Shown here: positions 8,872 through 16,996 of the stretch, piece after piece
Position numbering within the stretch: the first letter of the stretch is position 1
How the letters are laid out: each line of letters opens with the position of its first letter
NCBI GenBank assembly: GCA_030536355.1
Contig: JAUNQD010000007.1
Location: 1 to 64,000, forward strand
DNA: 64,000 nucleotides
From: Bacillota bacterium
Lineage (GTDB): Bacteria; Bacillota; Clostridia; Peptostreptococcales; Anaerovoracaceae
Direction: 5' to 3'
Translations under genes and position numbers: made by a program
Notes under the pieces: generated by a model
The model's database searches: none
Seen by the model: the letters and a program-made list of their open reading frames with translations, nothing else
Told to the model about the DNA's origin: nothing

Positions 8872-9840
8872 TTACATGTCGTCTCCCAGGGACTTACCGT
8901 CAAACTCTTTCTTGGCAGGTGCCACAGCAAGACCGATAACACCGATCATGATAAGCGCGCCGCACAGATAATGATACCAAAAGAGCGGTTCTCCCAGGAT
9001 CAGTACGCCTGCTATGATGGAAACCAGCGTAGACATGCTGTTTACCGCTGTCATCTGGACGATCTGGATATGAGCCAACATGAATGCTACGAACTGGGCC
9101 GAAAGCAGTATGCAGAATATTCCCAGGAAAGATACCCAGATAATGAATTCCCCATGTTTTAGCGGCTCGAAAACGCTCATCACATCTCCGCTCATTGCCG
9201 CCTTTACGATTGCTGCGATGGCGAACACAGGGAAGCCCCCGCATGCTATCGCTCTTGTTATCTCGATCGGCTTGAACACGCCTCTGATATATCTTGTCGA
9301 TACGTTGTTTATGGACATGCAGATGCTGCTGATAGTCATCAATATCACGCCTGTGAAATTGAGGCTTATGTCCGTAGCGTTGAGAATGATAAGCACTACC
9401 AGCGCAGCGACTGTGATCGCCATAAATATATTCTGAAGTATAGTGGATTTCTCTCCTAATGCGAACCTTCCGATGATCTTGGCGAAGATCGGAACCATAG
9501 CGTATATTATCGCTCCCTCAATGGAAGTCGCGAAAAACATGGCTATGATCTGGAATATCATGAACAGTATGTAGAAGGTTGCTGTGAAATACAGCCTGCC
9601 ATATGGTCTGATTTTATCCTTCTCAGGTGACTTGCCCATTATCTTCAGCACACCGAACCATATTCCCACGCCTATCATGGCCGCCAGATATCTGTAAGCC
9701 AATATCTCGATGGAGTCTGCATACGGCACGCATTTCTTGATGCCGAAAAACGAGAAACCGACTGCGAAGATGAACACGACCTCCACTATAAAAAGTTTCA
9801 GTTTCAAGTTGTCACTTTTAGTTTCCATGGTTTGAGACAT
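8872..9840 (-). CDS. DMT family transporter (EamA type)
   Basis: About 322 residues with ten predicted helices in two EamA repeats; the second repeat ends in the usual short helix and lysine-rich tail. A GTG 12 nt upstream could start the protein, but AGGTGG is 8 nt from the ATG at 9840. It sits between an esterase gene and the threonine dehydratase in one operon, which would suit an amino-acid or metabolite exporter. Substrate not predictable. Confidence 0.85.
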   Translation of the reverse strand: MSQTMETKSDNLKLKLFIVEVVFIFAVGFSFFGIKKCVPYADSIEILAYRYLAAMIGVGIWFGVLKIMGKSPEKDKIRPYGRLYFTATFYILFMIFQIIAMFFATSIEGAIIYAMVPIFAKIIGRFALGEKSTILQNIFMAITVAALVVLIILNATDISLNFTGVILMTISSICMSINNVSTRYIRGVFKPIEITRAIACGGFPVFAIAAIVKAAMSGDVMSVFEPLKHGEFIIWVSFLGIFCILLSAQFVAFMLAHIQIVQMTAVNSMSTLVSIIAGVLILGEPLFWYHYLCGALIMIGVIGLAVAPAKKEFDGKSLGDDM

Positions 9841-9856
9841 TTCGTCTACCACCTTT

Positions 9857-10504
9857 CTATCCTTCCATTTGCTCTTTGATCCAGGCAGCCATGGCTATCC
9901 CCAGCTTCTTATGGTTTGCTGCATCAAGATGTACTCCATCTTTCTTGCAGCATTCAGCTACTTCGTTGGCATCAAAGTACAGGAATCCGTCAGCCTCTGC
10001 CTGTTTTGCAAAGGCCTCAGGCGCTTCCCAGCTGAGCTCTACAGTCCTTCTGTCGTAGTACTCCGCGAAATCTCCAGTCAGCGCATCTTCTGTTGCCTTC
10101 AGCGGGGCCATCAACACATATTTGCATGGTCTTCCCGGATACTTCTCGTCATTTGCCATCTTGGCGATCTTAAGTATCTGTGCCGCACGTTCTGCTATTT
10201 TAACAGGGTCCGGATCAAGAAGCGGATCAAAATCATTGGAACCCAGCTTCACACATATCATATCCAGCGGCAGCTGTGAAAGCACACACGGGATTATATA
10301 TGCTATACCGTTTTTATAAGGATCATCAGGGAAACTGTGGCATGTATTTCTGCCATTGAGCCCTTCTTCAACGATGACATAATCCTCTCCCAGCAAATTC
10401 TGACACACACCGGTCCACCTTGTATTCTCATCAAATCTCGATCCGTCTTCAGCATTATATCCGTGAGTATTGGAATCTCCGTATATCATTATTCTTTTCT
10501 TCAT
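9857..10504 (-). CDS. SGNH/GDSL family hydrolase
   Basis: A 215-residue cytoplasmic esterase-type protein. The catalytic serine is in the N-terminal block IMIYGDSNTHGY (GDS motif), the conserved glycine/asparagine block is VKLGSNDF near residue 95, and the C-terminal DGVHLDAANH supplies the Asp-x-x-His pair. The start at 10504 has GAGAGG 7 nt upstream; an in-frame ATG 53 codons earlier lies across the promoter and is rejected. It is the first gene of the esterase-DMT-dehydratase-ygjV operon. Substrate unknown; arylesterase or carbohydrate acetylesterase activity is common in the family. Confidence 0.88.
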   Translation of the reverse strand: MKKRIMIYGDSNTHGYNAEDGSRFDENTRWTGVCQNLLGEDYVIVEEGLNGRNTCHSFPDDPYKNGIAYIIPCVLSQLPLDMICVKLGSNDFDPLLDPDPVKIAERAAQILKIAKMANDEKYPGRPCKYVLMAPLKATEDALTGDFAEYYDRRTVELSWEAPEAFAKQAEADGFLYFDANEVAECCKKDGVHLDAANHKKLGIAMAAWIKEQMEG

Positions 10505-10543
10505 GTCATACCTCTCGTCTCTGTCTTTTGATGTCTTTGTTCT

Positions 10544-10552
10544 ATTATAGCA
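10544..10552 (-). promoter_or_regulatory. Extended -10 of the esterase operon
   Basis: TGCTATAAT on the minus strand, about 40 nt before the esterase ATG. No convincing -35 hexamer is visible. Confidence 0.6.
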
Positions 10553-10583
10553 GATTTCATGCGCTGCCGCACCGACTTTTCCC

Positions 10584-10612
10584 TTGACATAAACCACTTC
10601 AAATAATACTAT
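10584..10612 (+). promoter_or_regulatory. Promoter of the 98-residue protein gene
   Basis: TTGACA, 17 bp, TACTAT: a near-consensus housekeeping promoter about 70 bp before the small gene's ATG. Confidence 0.8.
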
Positions 10613-10681
10613 ATTATTTGTGGGGTTCGCCCGCATCAATACAGTTAAACATTGAAATATCATATATTTAAGGAGTTTATC

Positions 10682-10978
10682 ATGAAAGACCAGCTTATCT
10701 ACAAGATAGAAAAAATCGTTAAGAATGAAAAGTTCAAGCTCGATGCATTCTTCCTCTGCGGCGCGCCTTCAGGACTTCCTGATGACAGCCTCAAGAAAGC
10801 TTGCGAAAAGTATCTGGATGCAGTTAAGAACGATACTAAAGATGAAGCAGTAGTTGCAGACCTGGTTGCAGAACTGGAAAGACATCTGGGATCAGAACCT
10901 AAGATCAAGGTCGTTGGCGACATCACTGACAACAGATCAGAACTTCAGGAAGTATACGATAACAGAGAATATCTCTAA
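10682..10978 (+). CDS. Conserved-looking small cytosolic protein, function unknown
   Basis: A 98-residue, mostly helical, highly charged soluble protein with no signal peptide or membrane segment. One hydrophobic/cysteine patch, DAFFLCGAPSGLPDD, is followed by helices rich in Asp, Glu and Lys. I do not recognise the family. The ATG at 10682 has AAGGAG 8 nt upstream, better than an ATG 30 nt earlier. It is monocistronic, with its own near-consensus promoter and a strong terminator, which suggests abundant expression. Confidence 0.8.
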   Translation: MKDQLIYKIEKIVKNEKFKLDAFFLCGAPSGLPDDSLKKACEKYLDAVKNDTKDEAVVADLVAELERHLGSEPKIKVVGDITDNRSELQEVYDNREYL

Positions 10979-10991
10979 TATGCAAAGGGGC

Positions 10992-11022
10992 GCCTCGTGC
11001 AGATGCACGGGGCTTTTTGTTT
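10992..11022 (+). terminator. Terminator of the 98-residue protein gene
   Basis: Nine-pair stem (10992-11000 with 11005-11013, one wobble) followed by TTTTTGTTT. Confidence 0.85.
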
Positions 11023-11024
11023 AT

Positions 11025-11062
11025 CAAAATCAAAAGCCGACTAAAGGTTTCCTTTAGCCGGC
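11025..11062 (-). terminator. Terminator after the nitroreductase gene
   Basis: Twelve-pair stem (11036-11047 with 11051-11062) with a 3-nt loop, followed on the minus strand by TTTTGATTTT. Confidence 0.85.
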
Positions 11063-11075
11063 ACATACTTTACAT

Positions 11076-11741
11076 TTATTTTTCTTCGAAGCCGAACCAC
11101 TTGGTGATGTTTTCGAGGTCTTCTCTTTCGCTTCTTACTTCGTTGGCAGCAAATTCAGGATCTTCATATCCGATGGCGATACCTACAACGAATCGCTTAC
11201 CTTCAAGACCAAGATATTTCTTCAGGGCCTTCTGATACATGATGGCCTGATTCTCAACACAAGTTCCCAGACCGTGTTCCATAGCTGCAAGACAAATATT
11301 TTGCGCCGCACATCCCATGTCGAATCTGCATGCGGCTTCGTCCAGTTTTTCATCCATATACATGATGATAGCGCAAGGCGCATCAAAGAACTTGAATCCT
11401 CTCTGCATCCACCAGAAACGCTTTTCCTTATCTTCACGAGCTATATCCATGGCTGCGAAAAGCTGCTTGGCAACTCCCACCAATCTCTGTCTGTATACGC
11501 CTTCGAATGTCGCATCGCCGTAATCCTCTTCCTCTCCTGCCACGAATGCCGCTACATTCTCTTCGCCGATCTTCTTCAAGATGTCGCCTGTGATCACAGC
11601 GAATTCCCACGGCTGAGTATTATTGGCAGAAACAGCACGCTGTCCCTGTTTAAGTATATCTTCTATGATCTCCTTTGGCACCGGTTTGTCTAGGTAGCCT
11701 CTTACGGATTTTCTTTCTAATATTGCCTGTCTTATTTCCAT
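11076..11741 (-). CDS. Nitroreductase family protein
   Basis: A 221-residue flavoprotein of the NADH/NADPH-FMN nitroreductase family. Family marks: the N-terminal ILERKSVRGYLDKPV segment that binds FMN phosphate, the NNTQPWEFAVITG block near residue 40, and a C-terminal VVGIAIGYEDPE. AAGGAGG precedes the ATG. It follows an MFS gene by 17 bp. The natural substrate is probably a quinone-like or nitro/ene compound and cannot be named from sequence. Confidence 0.9.
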   Translation of the reverse strand: MEIRQAILERKSVRGYLDKPVPKEIIEDILKQGQRAVSANNTQPWEFAVITGDILKKIGEENVAAFVAGEEEDYGDATFEGVYRQRLVGVAKQLFAAMDIAREDKEKRFWWMQRGFKFFDAPCAIIMYMDEKLDEAACRFDMGCAAQNICLAAMEHGLGTCVENQAIMYQKALKKYLGLEGKRFVVGIAIGYEDPEFAANEVRSEREDLENITKWFGFEEK

Positions 11742-11758
11742 GTTGTCCTCCTTTTATA

Positions 11759-13006
11759 TTAAACCCTTCTCCTAATCGCCGAGAAATAATATAACGGCAA
11801 GGCCAGCAACGTTACCAGCGCCGCTATATAATACATCGCAGTAAATCCCGCTGCAGTAACGATCGCTCCCAATATCGTCGGTCCTATCCCGACTCCACCG
11901 TCGCAGCAAAGCCAAAATGTAGTGATGGCATACGGTCTTCTCTCCTCACCGGCCATTCTGCAAACTATGGCATTGCACGCTGAATTGAGAGTTCCAAATC
12001 CCAGGGCACACCCAAGTGCGCACAGCACTATCGTCATCATGCACGGATGCCACGCCAGCAATATAAGCCCTATCGTCTGCGCGATGATTCCCGGGATACA
12101 TACGATATGATCGCCGAACCTGTCCTGAAGCTTGCCGGCCAACGGCCTTGTCGCCAGTAAAAATCCGCCGTAAAACAAGAAGTAATATGTGAATTCTCTT
12201 GTAAGATCAACTTCCTCTGCATAGAGCCTGTAAAACGACATTATCGACACATATCCCACGGCGCAGAGAAGAACGCATATCGATATTGGGAAAGCCTTGA
12301 CTTCAAGAAACTTATCGATCCCCTTCGGGGTAGCCTGCGGCGCATTATGCAAAGGCGCGCTTTGCGCATCGGCAAGCGTTTCGCTCTGCGAAGCTGTGCC
12401 CTTTGCACGAGCACGGGTATCCGTTCCGGCGCGAGGTCCGGGATCTACGCCATCAAGATCCATCAACACTATGAACACCAGCATCAGAAGCGAAAGCAAC
12501 GCTGCCATAGCGAAACACCCTGTCGGACCAAGAGAATCATATACCAATCCTCCCGCGAAAGGGCCCGCCGCCACCGCCAGCGTAGTTGCCATCATGAAAT
12601 ATCCCGTTGCCTCTCCGTAGCGGCTCTTTGGCAGAATTGCCATACCTATGGTCATGGTAGCATTTGCCGACGCACCAAAGCCAAGCCCGTGGATGAACCT
12701 TATTAGGATAAGCATCCCGATCCCGTCCACCAGGAAGTAGCAGCAGCACGCCAGGAAATGAATAGTCATGGCGATCACCGCAAGTCTTTTCCATCCCAGT
12801 TTCTGAAGTATCGCACCTGATGCAAGCCTGGAACAAAGTCCGCCGAACATATATATTCCTGATATGAGGCCTGCGATCGTCACTGATATTCCCATGCCTT
12901 CGGCATATTCAGTGATGGTGCCCAGCAGCATATACATTACCATGGCACTGCAGAAAAGCGATAAAAATGCGAATATGAAGTTTTTAGTCAGTATTTTTTC
13001 CTGCAT
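11759..13006 (-). CDS. MFS transporter
   Basis: About 415 residues with 12 predicted helices; the helix 2-3 loop (GGLCSRLASGAILQKLGWKR) is a typical MFS motif A region. The central linker (residues about 190-235 of this start) carries an Ala/Arg-rich insertion containing the peptide QSAPLH, encoded by a palindromic repeat at 12349-12365; the same six residues occur in the Rho linker. The ATG at 13006 lies downstream of the terminator of the preceding gene and is preferred, although its Shine-Dalgarno is weak. A GTG/ATG further upstream would run through that hairpin. A drug or metabolite efflux role is likely but unproven. Confidence 0.82.
   Translation of the reverse strand: MQEKILTKNFIFAFLSLFCSAMVMYMLLGTITEYAEGMGISVTIAGLISGIYMFGGLCSRLASGAILQKLGWKRLAVIAMTIHFLACCCYFLVDGIGMLILIRFIHGLGFGASANATMTIGMAILPKSRYGEATGYFMMATTLAVAAGPFAGGLVYDSLGPTGCFAMAALLSLLMLVFIVLMDLDGVDPGPRAGTDTRARAKGTASQSETLADAQSAPLHNAPQATPKGIDKFLEVKAFPISICVLLCAVGYVSIMSFYRLYAEEVDLTREFTYYFLFYGGFLLATRPLAGKLQDRFGDHIVCIPGIIAQTIGLILLAWHPCMMTIVLCALGCALGFGTLNSACNAIVCRMAGEERRPYAITTFWLCCDGGVGIGPTILGAIVTAAGFTAMYYIAALVTLLALPLYYFSAIRRRV
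12349..12365. repeat. GCAAAG-family palindrome inside MFS linker
   Basis: GCAAAG/CTTTGC arms around GCGCG, in frame inside the hydrophilic linker of the MFS protein and encoding part of QSAPLH on the minus strand. Confidence 0.5.
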
Positions 13007-13031
13007 ATCGATGTGTAAATATTTCTTCAAT

Positions 13032-13067
13032 AAAACGATCCGCCAGTTGTATGTAAACTGCCGGATC
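13032..13067 (-). terminator. Terminator after AI-2E family gene
   Basis: Twelve-base arms with one C-C mismatch (13037-13048 with 13056-13067), followed on the minus strand by GTTTTATT. The T-run is short, so read-through into the MFS gene is possible. Confidence 0.6.
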
Positions 13068-13087
13068 ATGTTCAATTCATTTTCTTC

Positions 13088-14170
13088 TTATTTCAGGATC
13101 TGTATTACACCTTTCTTGTTAAGGTGTACCAGAAGTGACAGTCCGATCGGGAATCCGAACAGTCCAAGACCGCCCAGCACCTGCAGCCCCGCAAACATAC
13201 TTGAAAGCGTTACGATAGGGTGAAGTCCCAGCTGACTTCCCACGATCTTCGGTTCTATTATATTTCTTACGATAGTTATTATCACATAAAGTATGAATAG
13301 CTTCAGTGCCAGCCAGAAGTTGCCTAGCACGATGCTTATTACTGTCCAAGGGATCATTACTCCACCTGTACCCAGAACCGGCAGGATATCGAAGATGGCG
13401 ATACAAAGTGCAATAAGGATAGCATAATCGATGCCTATAATACTAAGTCCTATCGAGAGTTCCACGAAAGTTATGGACATGATTATAATATATGATCTGA
13501 TAACTACGAACAGTACGTTTACCATATACACCTTGGTTTCTTCGAAGATTTCTCTTACTCTGTCATTCATCTGGTAAACCACGAAGCCCATGATCTTATC
13601 ATAGTCCATAGTGATGAACACTGTTCCTACTATGAACAACACTGTCTTGATGAACAGCATAGGAAGGGATGCCGCAAAACCTGTCACCATACCGATAGCC
13701 TTGGTCGAGATGCTTGTTGCAAGTCCGCCCAATGCATCCATCATCTGTGTTTCCAGATTTCTGAGAAGTTCTATCAGGTTCAGCTCTTTCCAAACCTTCA
13801 TGGATTCCAGATCCTTGAATACATTCATCAGCATTGGTTCAACTGTGTTGTTATAGAACTGAGGCAGGTTGATGAACAGCTTATGTATGCCTGTCACCAA
13901 CTCGATGCCGCCCCAGGAAATGAATGCCGCCAATGCCACGAAAAACAAAAGGGCACACATGAGCGCGCAAAGCTTTTTCTTGAGCTTTAGCTTCCTATGT
14001 AAAAATCTTGTAGGTCTCTGCAGGAAAACCGCAACAAGAAACGCCAATATGAATGGCATCAAAAGCGGCACTGCATATTTAACGATTATAAATATCAGTG
14101 CTGCTATTATTGCGAAATACCCGCAATTGATTATAAATGAACGTCTAAAGCCCATACTGTTTTTAGTCAT
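13088..14170 (-). CDS. AI-2E family transporter (UPF0118/PerM-like)
   Basis: About 360 residues; hydrophobic N-terminal helices, a long extracytoplasmic amphipathic region (about 90-180) and C-terminal helices with the GGLGLFGFPIG segment, the pattern of the AI-2E/PerM family. Known members export autoinducer-2 or move ions/small molecules. The start at 14170 is chosen because AAGGAG lies 10 nt upstream; an ATG 15 codons earlier lacks one. Monocistronic or read through into the next MFS gene. Confidence 0.85.
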   Translation of the reverse strand: MTKNSMGFRRSFIINCGYFAIIAALIFIIVKYAVPLLMPFILAFLVAVFLQRPTRFLHRKLKLKKKLCALMCALLFFVALAAFISWGGIELVTGIHKLFINLPQFYNNTVEPMLMNVFKDLESMKVWKELNLIELLRNLETQMMDALGGLATSISTKAIGMVTGFAASLPMLFIKTVLFIVGTVFITMDYDKIMGFVVYQMNDRVREIFEETKVYMVNVLFVVIRSYIIIMSITFVELSIGLSIIGIDYAILIALCIAIFDILPVLGTGGVMIPWTVISIVLGNFWLALKLFILYVIITIVRNIIEPKIVGSQLGLHPIVTLSSMFAGLQVLGGLGLFGFPIGLSLLVHLNKKGVIQILK

Positions 14171-14254
14171 AACAAATATACTCCTTGATACCCCTATATA
14201 ATGTGTAATCTCCATTAACCATTATACACAGACGCCCTAAATATGCCAACCCCT

Positions 14255-14647
14255 TCAGCCGTAAATTTCAACTTCTTCAACACATTCGTCCTTTATCCTG
14301 CCGACCATGTGCTGAAGTGCATCGATTATATGAGGTCTTATATCTCCGCCGATGAGAACATACATGATATCATCGCCTACTTTCAGCTCGCCTTCCGCCA
14401 GCCACGTTTTGATGTAATAGATACCTTCCATCTTATATGTTTCTTCTATGACCTCATCCACTTTAGCCCGATCGTATGAAAAGCGCATGCCAATAACAGG
14501 CTTAGTTCCTTCCGCACCTTCGCGCACCTTCGCTTTAGCGCTTTCTCTGACTATTCCGTTATGAGTAAGATACATGCCGATTTTTTTAGCGCTTTCATGC
14601 GCCTTGGCTTCTGCCAGCCACTGGTCTATAGATGGTTTCTTATTCAT
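14255..14647 (-). CDS. MoaE-like molybdopterin converting factor large-subunit protein
   Basis: A 130-residue soluble protein resembling MoaE: the block SAKKIGMYLTHNGIVRESAK corresponds to the family's N-terminal strand and loop, and YYIKTWLAEGELKVGDDIMYVLIGGDIRPH to the central strands with the conserved G-x-L-x-V-G-(D/E) turn. True MoaE works with MoaD to add sulfur to precursor Z in molybdenum cofactor synthesis. No other moa/moe gene is in the window, so this may be an orphan homologue. AAAGGG precedes the ATG. It is divergent from the aminopeptidase gene. Confidence 0.7.
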   Translation of the reverse strand: MNKKPSIDQWLAEAKAHESAKKIGMYLTHNGIVRESAKAKVREGAEGTKPVIGMRFSYDRAKVDEVIEETYKMEGIYYIKTWLAEGELKVGDDIMYVLIGGDIRPHIIDALQHMVGRIKDECVEEVEIYG

Positions 14648-14701
14648 GGTTTTTATCCCTTTCTTGATATATGCTTATTATAGCCTTATTTTATCCTTAA
14701 T

Positions 14702-14709
14702 GCTATAAT
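14702..14709 (+). promoter_or_regulatory. Extended -10 (TGCTATAAT) at the aminopeptidase start
   Basis: The -10 ends 7 nt before the ATG at 14717, so the expected transcription start is at or next to the start codon. There is no Shine-Dalgarno sequence. A leaderless mRNA is likely. Confidence 0.6.
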
Positions 14710-14716
14710 GTATATT

Positions 14717-16444
14717 ATGAAAAAAGAACTTATCATCCTTAGAGAAAAAATGCAAAGCTACGGCTTTGATGCATACATGATCCCGACTTCTGATTTTCAT
14801 CAGTCTGAGTATGTCCACGATCACTTCAAGTGTCGCGAATACATTTCAGGCTTCACCGGCTCCGCAGGAACTCTTGTGGTGACTATCGATGAGGCACGAT
14901 TGTGGACCGACGGCAGATACTTCCTGCAAGCCGCCGCTCAGCTGGAAGGAAGCGGCATACGCTTGATGAAGATGGGTGTTGAGGGAGTGCCGACTATAGT
15001 CGAATATCTGGAAGATGTGCTTGATGACGATAGCATCTTGGCGTTCGATGGCCGCGTATGTACACCAAAGGATATCCCTGATGACAAATTCAACATGGTA
15101 ACTGAATGTGACCTTGTTGGAGAAATATGGTATGACCGTCCGGTTATCGAACCGTCAAAAATATATTCACTGCCGATTTCTGTAACAGGCGAATCTCACG
15201 ATTATAAGCTTTCAAGGCTGCGCGAAGCACTGGCTGATCATAATGCCGACTACTGCATTTTATCGAGCCTGGATGAAATAGCCTGGCTGTATAACCTGCG
15301 CGGAGATGATGTAAAGCACACACCGGTCTTTTTTGCTTACGCGCTCATTTCTGCAGAGGAAGATAGATTGTATGTGATGGATGAAAGCCTTGAGGAAACG
15401 TTCCGCTATGATACTTTCCTAGATGACTTGATGCTGCTGCCCCCGGGGAATCTGCTTATCGATAAAGATAATGCCAGCTATGCTATCCTCGACTCACTGC
15501 CGGAAGACATGGAGATAATCTCCTGCGAAAGCCCTGTGGCTGCCATGAAGGCTATAAAAAATGATGCCGAGATCGCCTCGACTAAAAAAGCCCACCTCAA
15601 GGATGGGGCTGCTATGATTGAGTTTTTGTGTTGGCTAAAGAAAACTACAGCTGAAAATTCACGATCAGATGACGAAAACGCCGTCATGCAAATAACAGAA
15701 CTCTATGCTTCCGCAAAACTCGAAGAATGCCGCAGGAAGCAGGACGGATTCAAGGACCTGAGCTTTGAAACTATCTCGGCATATGGATCTAACGGTGCCA
15801 TCGTACATTATTCGGCAACCGAAGAAACTAATAAAGTGCTCGGGCCTGAAGGATTTTATCTTGTGGATTCAGGCGGCCAGTACGAAGACGGCACTACCGA
15901 TATTACTAGAACTGTTGCTCTCGGACCACTTACAGATGAGATGAAACTCCACTATACGACCGTGCTCAAGAGCCACATCGCCCTTTGCACAGCGGAGTTT
16001 CAACCCGGAACTACAGGCGCAGAGCTGGACGAGATGACCCGCGAGCTTTTGCGAAAGATCGGTCTTGATTATAACCACGGCACGGGGCACGGCGTGGGAC
16101 ACCTGCTGGGATGCCATGAAGGGCCTCAATCTATCAGCCCTAGGGATAAAACTCACGCGATACTGCCGGGGATGATCAACAGCGACGAGCCGGGTGTATA
16201 TATCGAAGGCAAGTACGGCATAAGGCTTGAGAACGAGATCCTCTGCATAGAAAAAGAAGGCCTGTACGGTTTCGAACCGCTGACCTTCTGTCCATTCGAT
16301 AAAGATGCTATATTGCCTGAGCTTTTAACAGATACTGAACGTGAATGGCTCAACGACTATCACAGGCAAGTGTATGAGAAAATCAGCCCGCTTGTCGATG
16401 AAGAAACTAAACAATGGCTTAAAGAAGCTTCGCGAAGTCTATAG
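14717..16444 (+). CDS. Xaa-Pro aminopeptidase (M24B family)
   Basis: A 575-residue cytosolic metallopeptidase that removes N-terminal residues next to proline. It has the long three-domain form of prokaryotic/eukaryotic APP1. Two creatinase-like N-terminal domains are followed by the catalytic domain with all dinuclear-metal ligands: the two aspartates of VDSGGQYEDGTTDITR, the histidine of GHGVGHLLGCHEGP, and the glutamates of SDEPGVYIE and IRLENE. The ATG at 14717 is chosen over one 9 nt upstream that overlaps the -10 element. The 3' end overlaps the convergent flavodoxin-like gene by 26 nt, with the terminator stem inside the overlap. Confidence 0.93.
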   Translation: MKKELIILREKMQSYGFDAYMIPTSDFHQSEYVHDHFKCREYISGFTGSAGTLVVTIDEARLWTDGRYFLQAAAQLEGSGIRLMKMGVEGVPTIVEYLEDVLDDDSILAFDGRVCTPKDIPDDKFNMVTECDLVGEIWYDRPVIEPSKIYSLPISVTGESHDYKLSRLREALADHNADYCILSSLDEIAWLYNLRGDDVKHTPVFFAYALISAEEDRLYVMDESLEETFRYDTFLDDLMLLPPGNLLIDKDNASYAILDSLPEDMEIISCESPVAAMKAIKNDAEIASTKKAHLKDGAAMIEFLCWLKKTTAENSRSDDENAVMQITELYASAKLEECRRKQDGFKDLSFETISAYGSNGAIVHYSATEETNKVLGPEGFYLVDSGGQYEDGTTDITRTVALGPLTDEMKLHYTTVLKSHIALCTAEFQPGTTGAELDEMTRELLRKIGLDYNHGTGHGVGHLLGCHEGPQSISPRDKTHAILPGMINSDEPGVYIEGKYGIRLENEILCIEKEGLYGFEPLTFCPFDKDAILPELLTDTEREWLNDYHRQVYEKISPLVDEETKQWLKEASRSL

Positions 16445-16994
16445 CGCGAAGCTTTTTTTCTTCGTCCATAAACGGTTCTTTGAGATTTCTCTGGCGCTCG
16501 CAAATCATGCCGATATACTCCATCTTAGTATGCTTACAGTAACGCTTCATTTCTTCTTCATAGAGATCTGCCGCCTTTTCTACAGGGTAGCCGCAGGCAC
16601 ATATGAGAGCCAGCTTCTTACCTTCGAAAAGGGACGGACCGTAAGGATCATCACCGTAATACTTGCATCCGGAATATACGAGCCTGTCGATAACAGCTTT
16701 TACCGGTGCCGGTGCTGACCAGATATATATCGGTGCTGCGAATATTATCACATCGGCTTCAGCTGCGGCTTTGAGGATCGGTTGCATATCATCGTCCAGC
16801 ACGCAGCACATCTCGTCAGTGTTTTTCTGACATCCGAGGCATGCCCTGCACCCTGCGATATCGCTTTCGTATACATCGAAGAAACTTATCTCTCCGCCTT
16901 TTTTATTTATCTCTTCCTTAACTACCGAGAGCAGGCTTGCTGTATTGCCTTCTTTTCTCGGGCTGCCGAAAATAATGCAGTATTTCTTGCCCAT
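16419..16994 (-). CDS. Flavodoxin-like NAD(P)H-dependent FMN reductase
   Basis: A 191-residue flavodoxin-fold protein. The N-terminal IIFGSPRKEGNTASLL is the FMN-phosphate loop of the NADPH-dependent FMN reductase family, and APIYIWSAPAPVKAVIDR near residue 85 is the second flavin-contacting loop. A cysteine pattern CRACLGCQ lies between them, as in iron-sulfur flavoproteins, although the spacing here has only part of that motif. The ATG is 3 nt past the stop of the upstream DMT gene, with GGAGG inside it, so translation is coupled. Its physiological partner is unknown. Confidence 0.88.
   Translation of the reverse strand: MGKKYCIIFGSPRKEGNTASLLSVVKEEINKKGGEISFFDVYESDIAGCRACLGCQKNTDEMCCVLDDDMQPILKAAAEADVIIFAAPIYIWSAPAPVKAVIDRLVYSGCKYYGDDPYGPSLFEGKKLALICACGYPVEKAADLYEEEMKRYCKHTKMEYIGMICERQRNLKEPFMDEEKKLRAIDFAKLL
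16425..16460 (+). terminator. Terminator inside a convergent gene overlap
   Basis: Stem AAGCTTCGCG/CGCGAAGCTT (16425-16434 with 16445-16454) then seven T residues. It spans the last codons of both the aminopeptidase and the convergent reductase gene. Confidence 0.8.
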
Positions 16995-16996
16995 CA

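Noticed and set aside
8050..9162. A 370-codon open frame on the plus strand across the threonine dehydratase and DMT genes
   Set aside because: Antisense to two well-supported genes; His/Tyr/Ser-rich shadow with no start signals.
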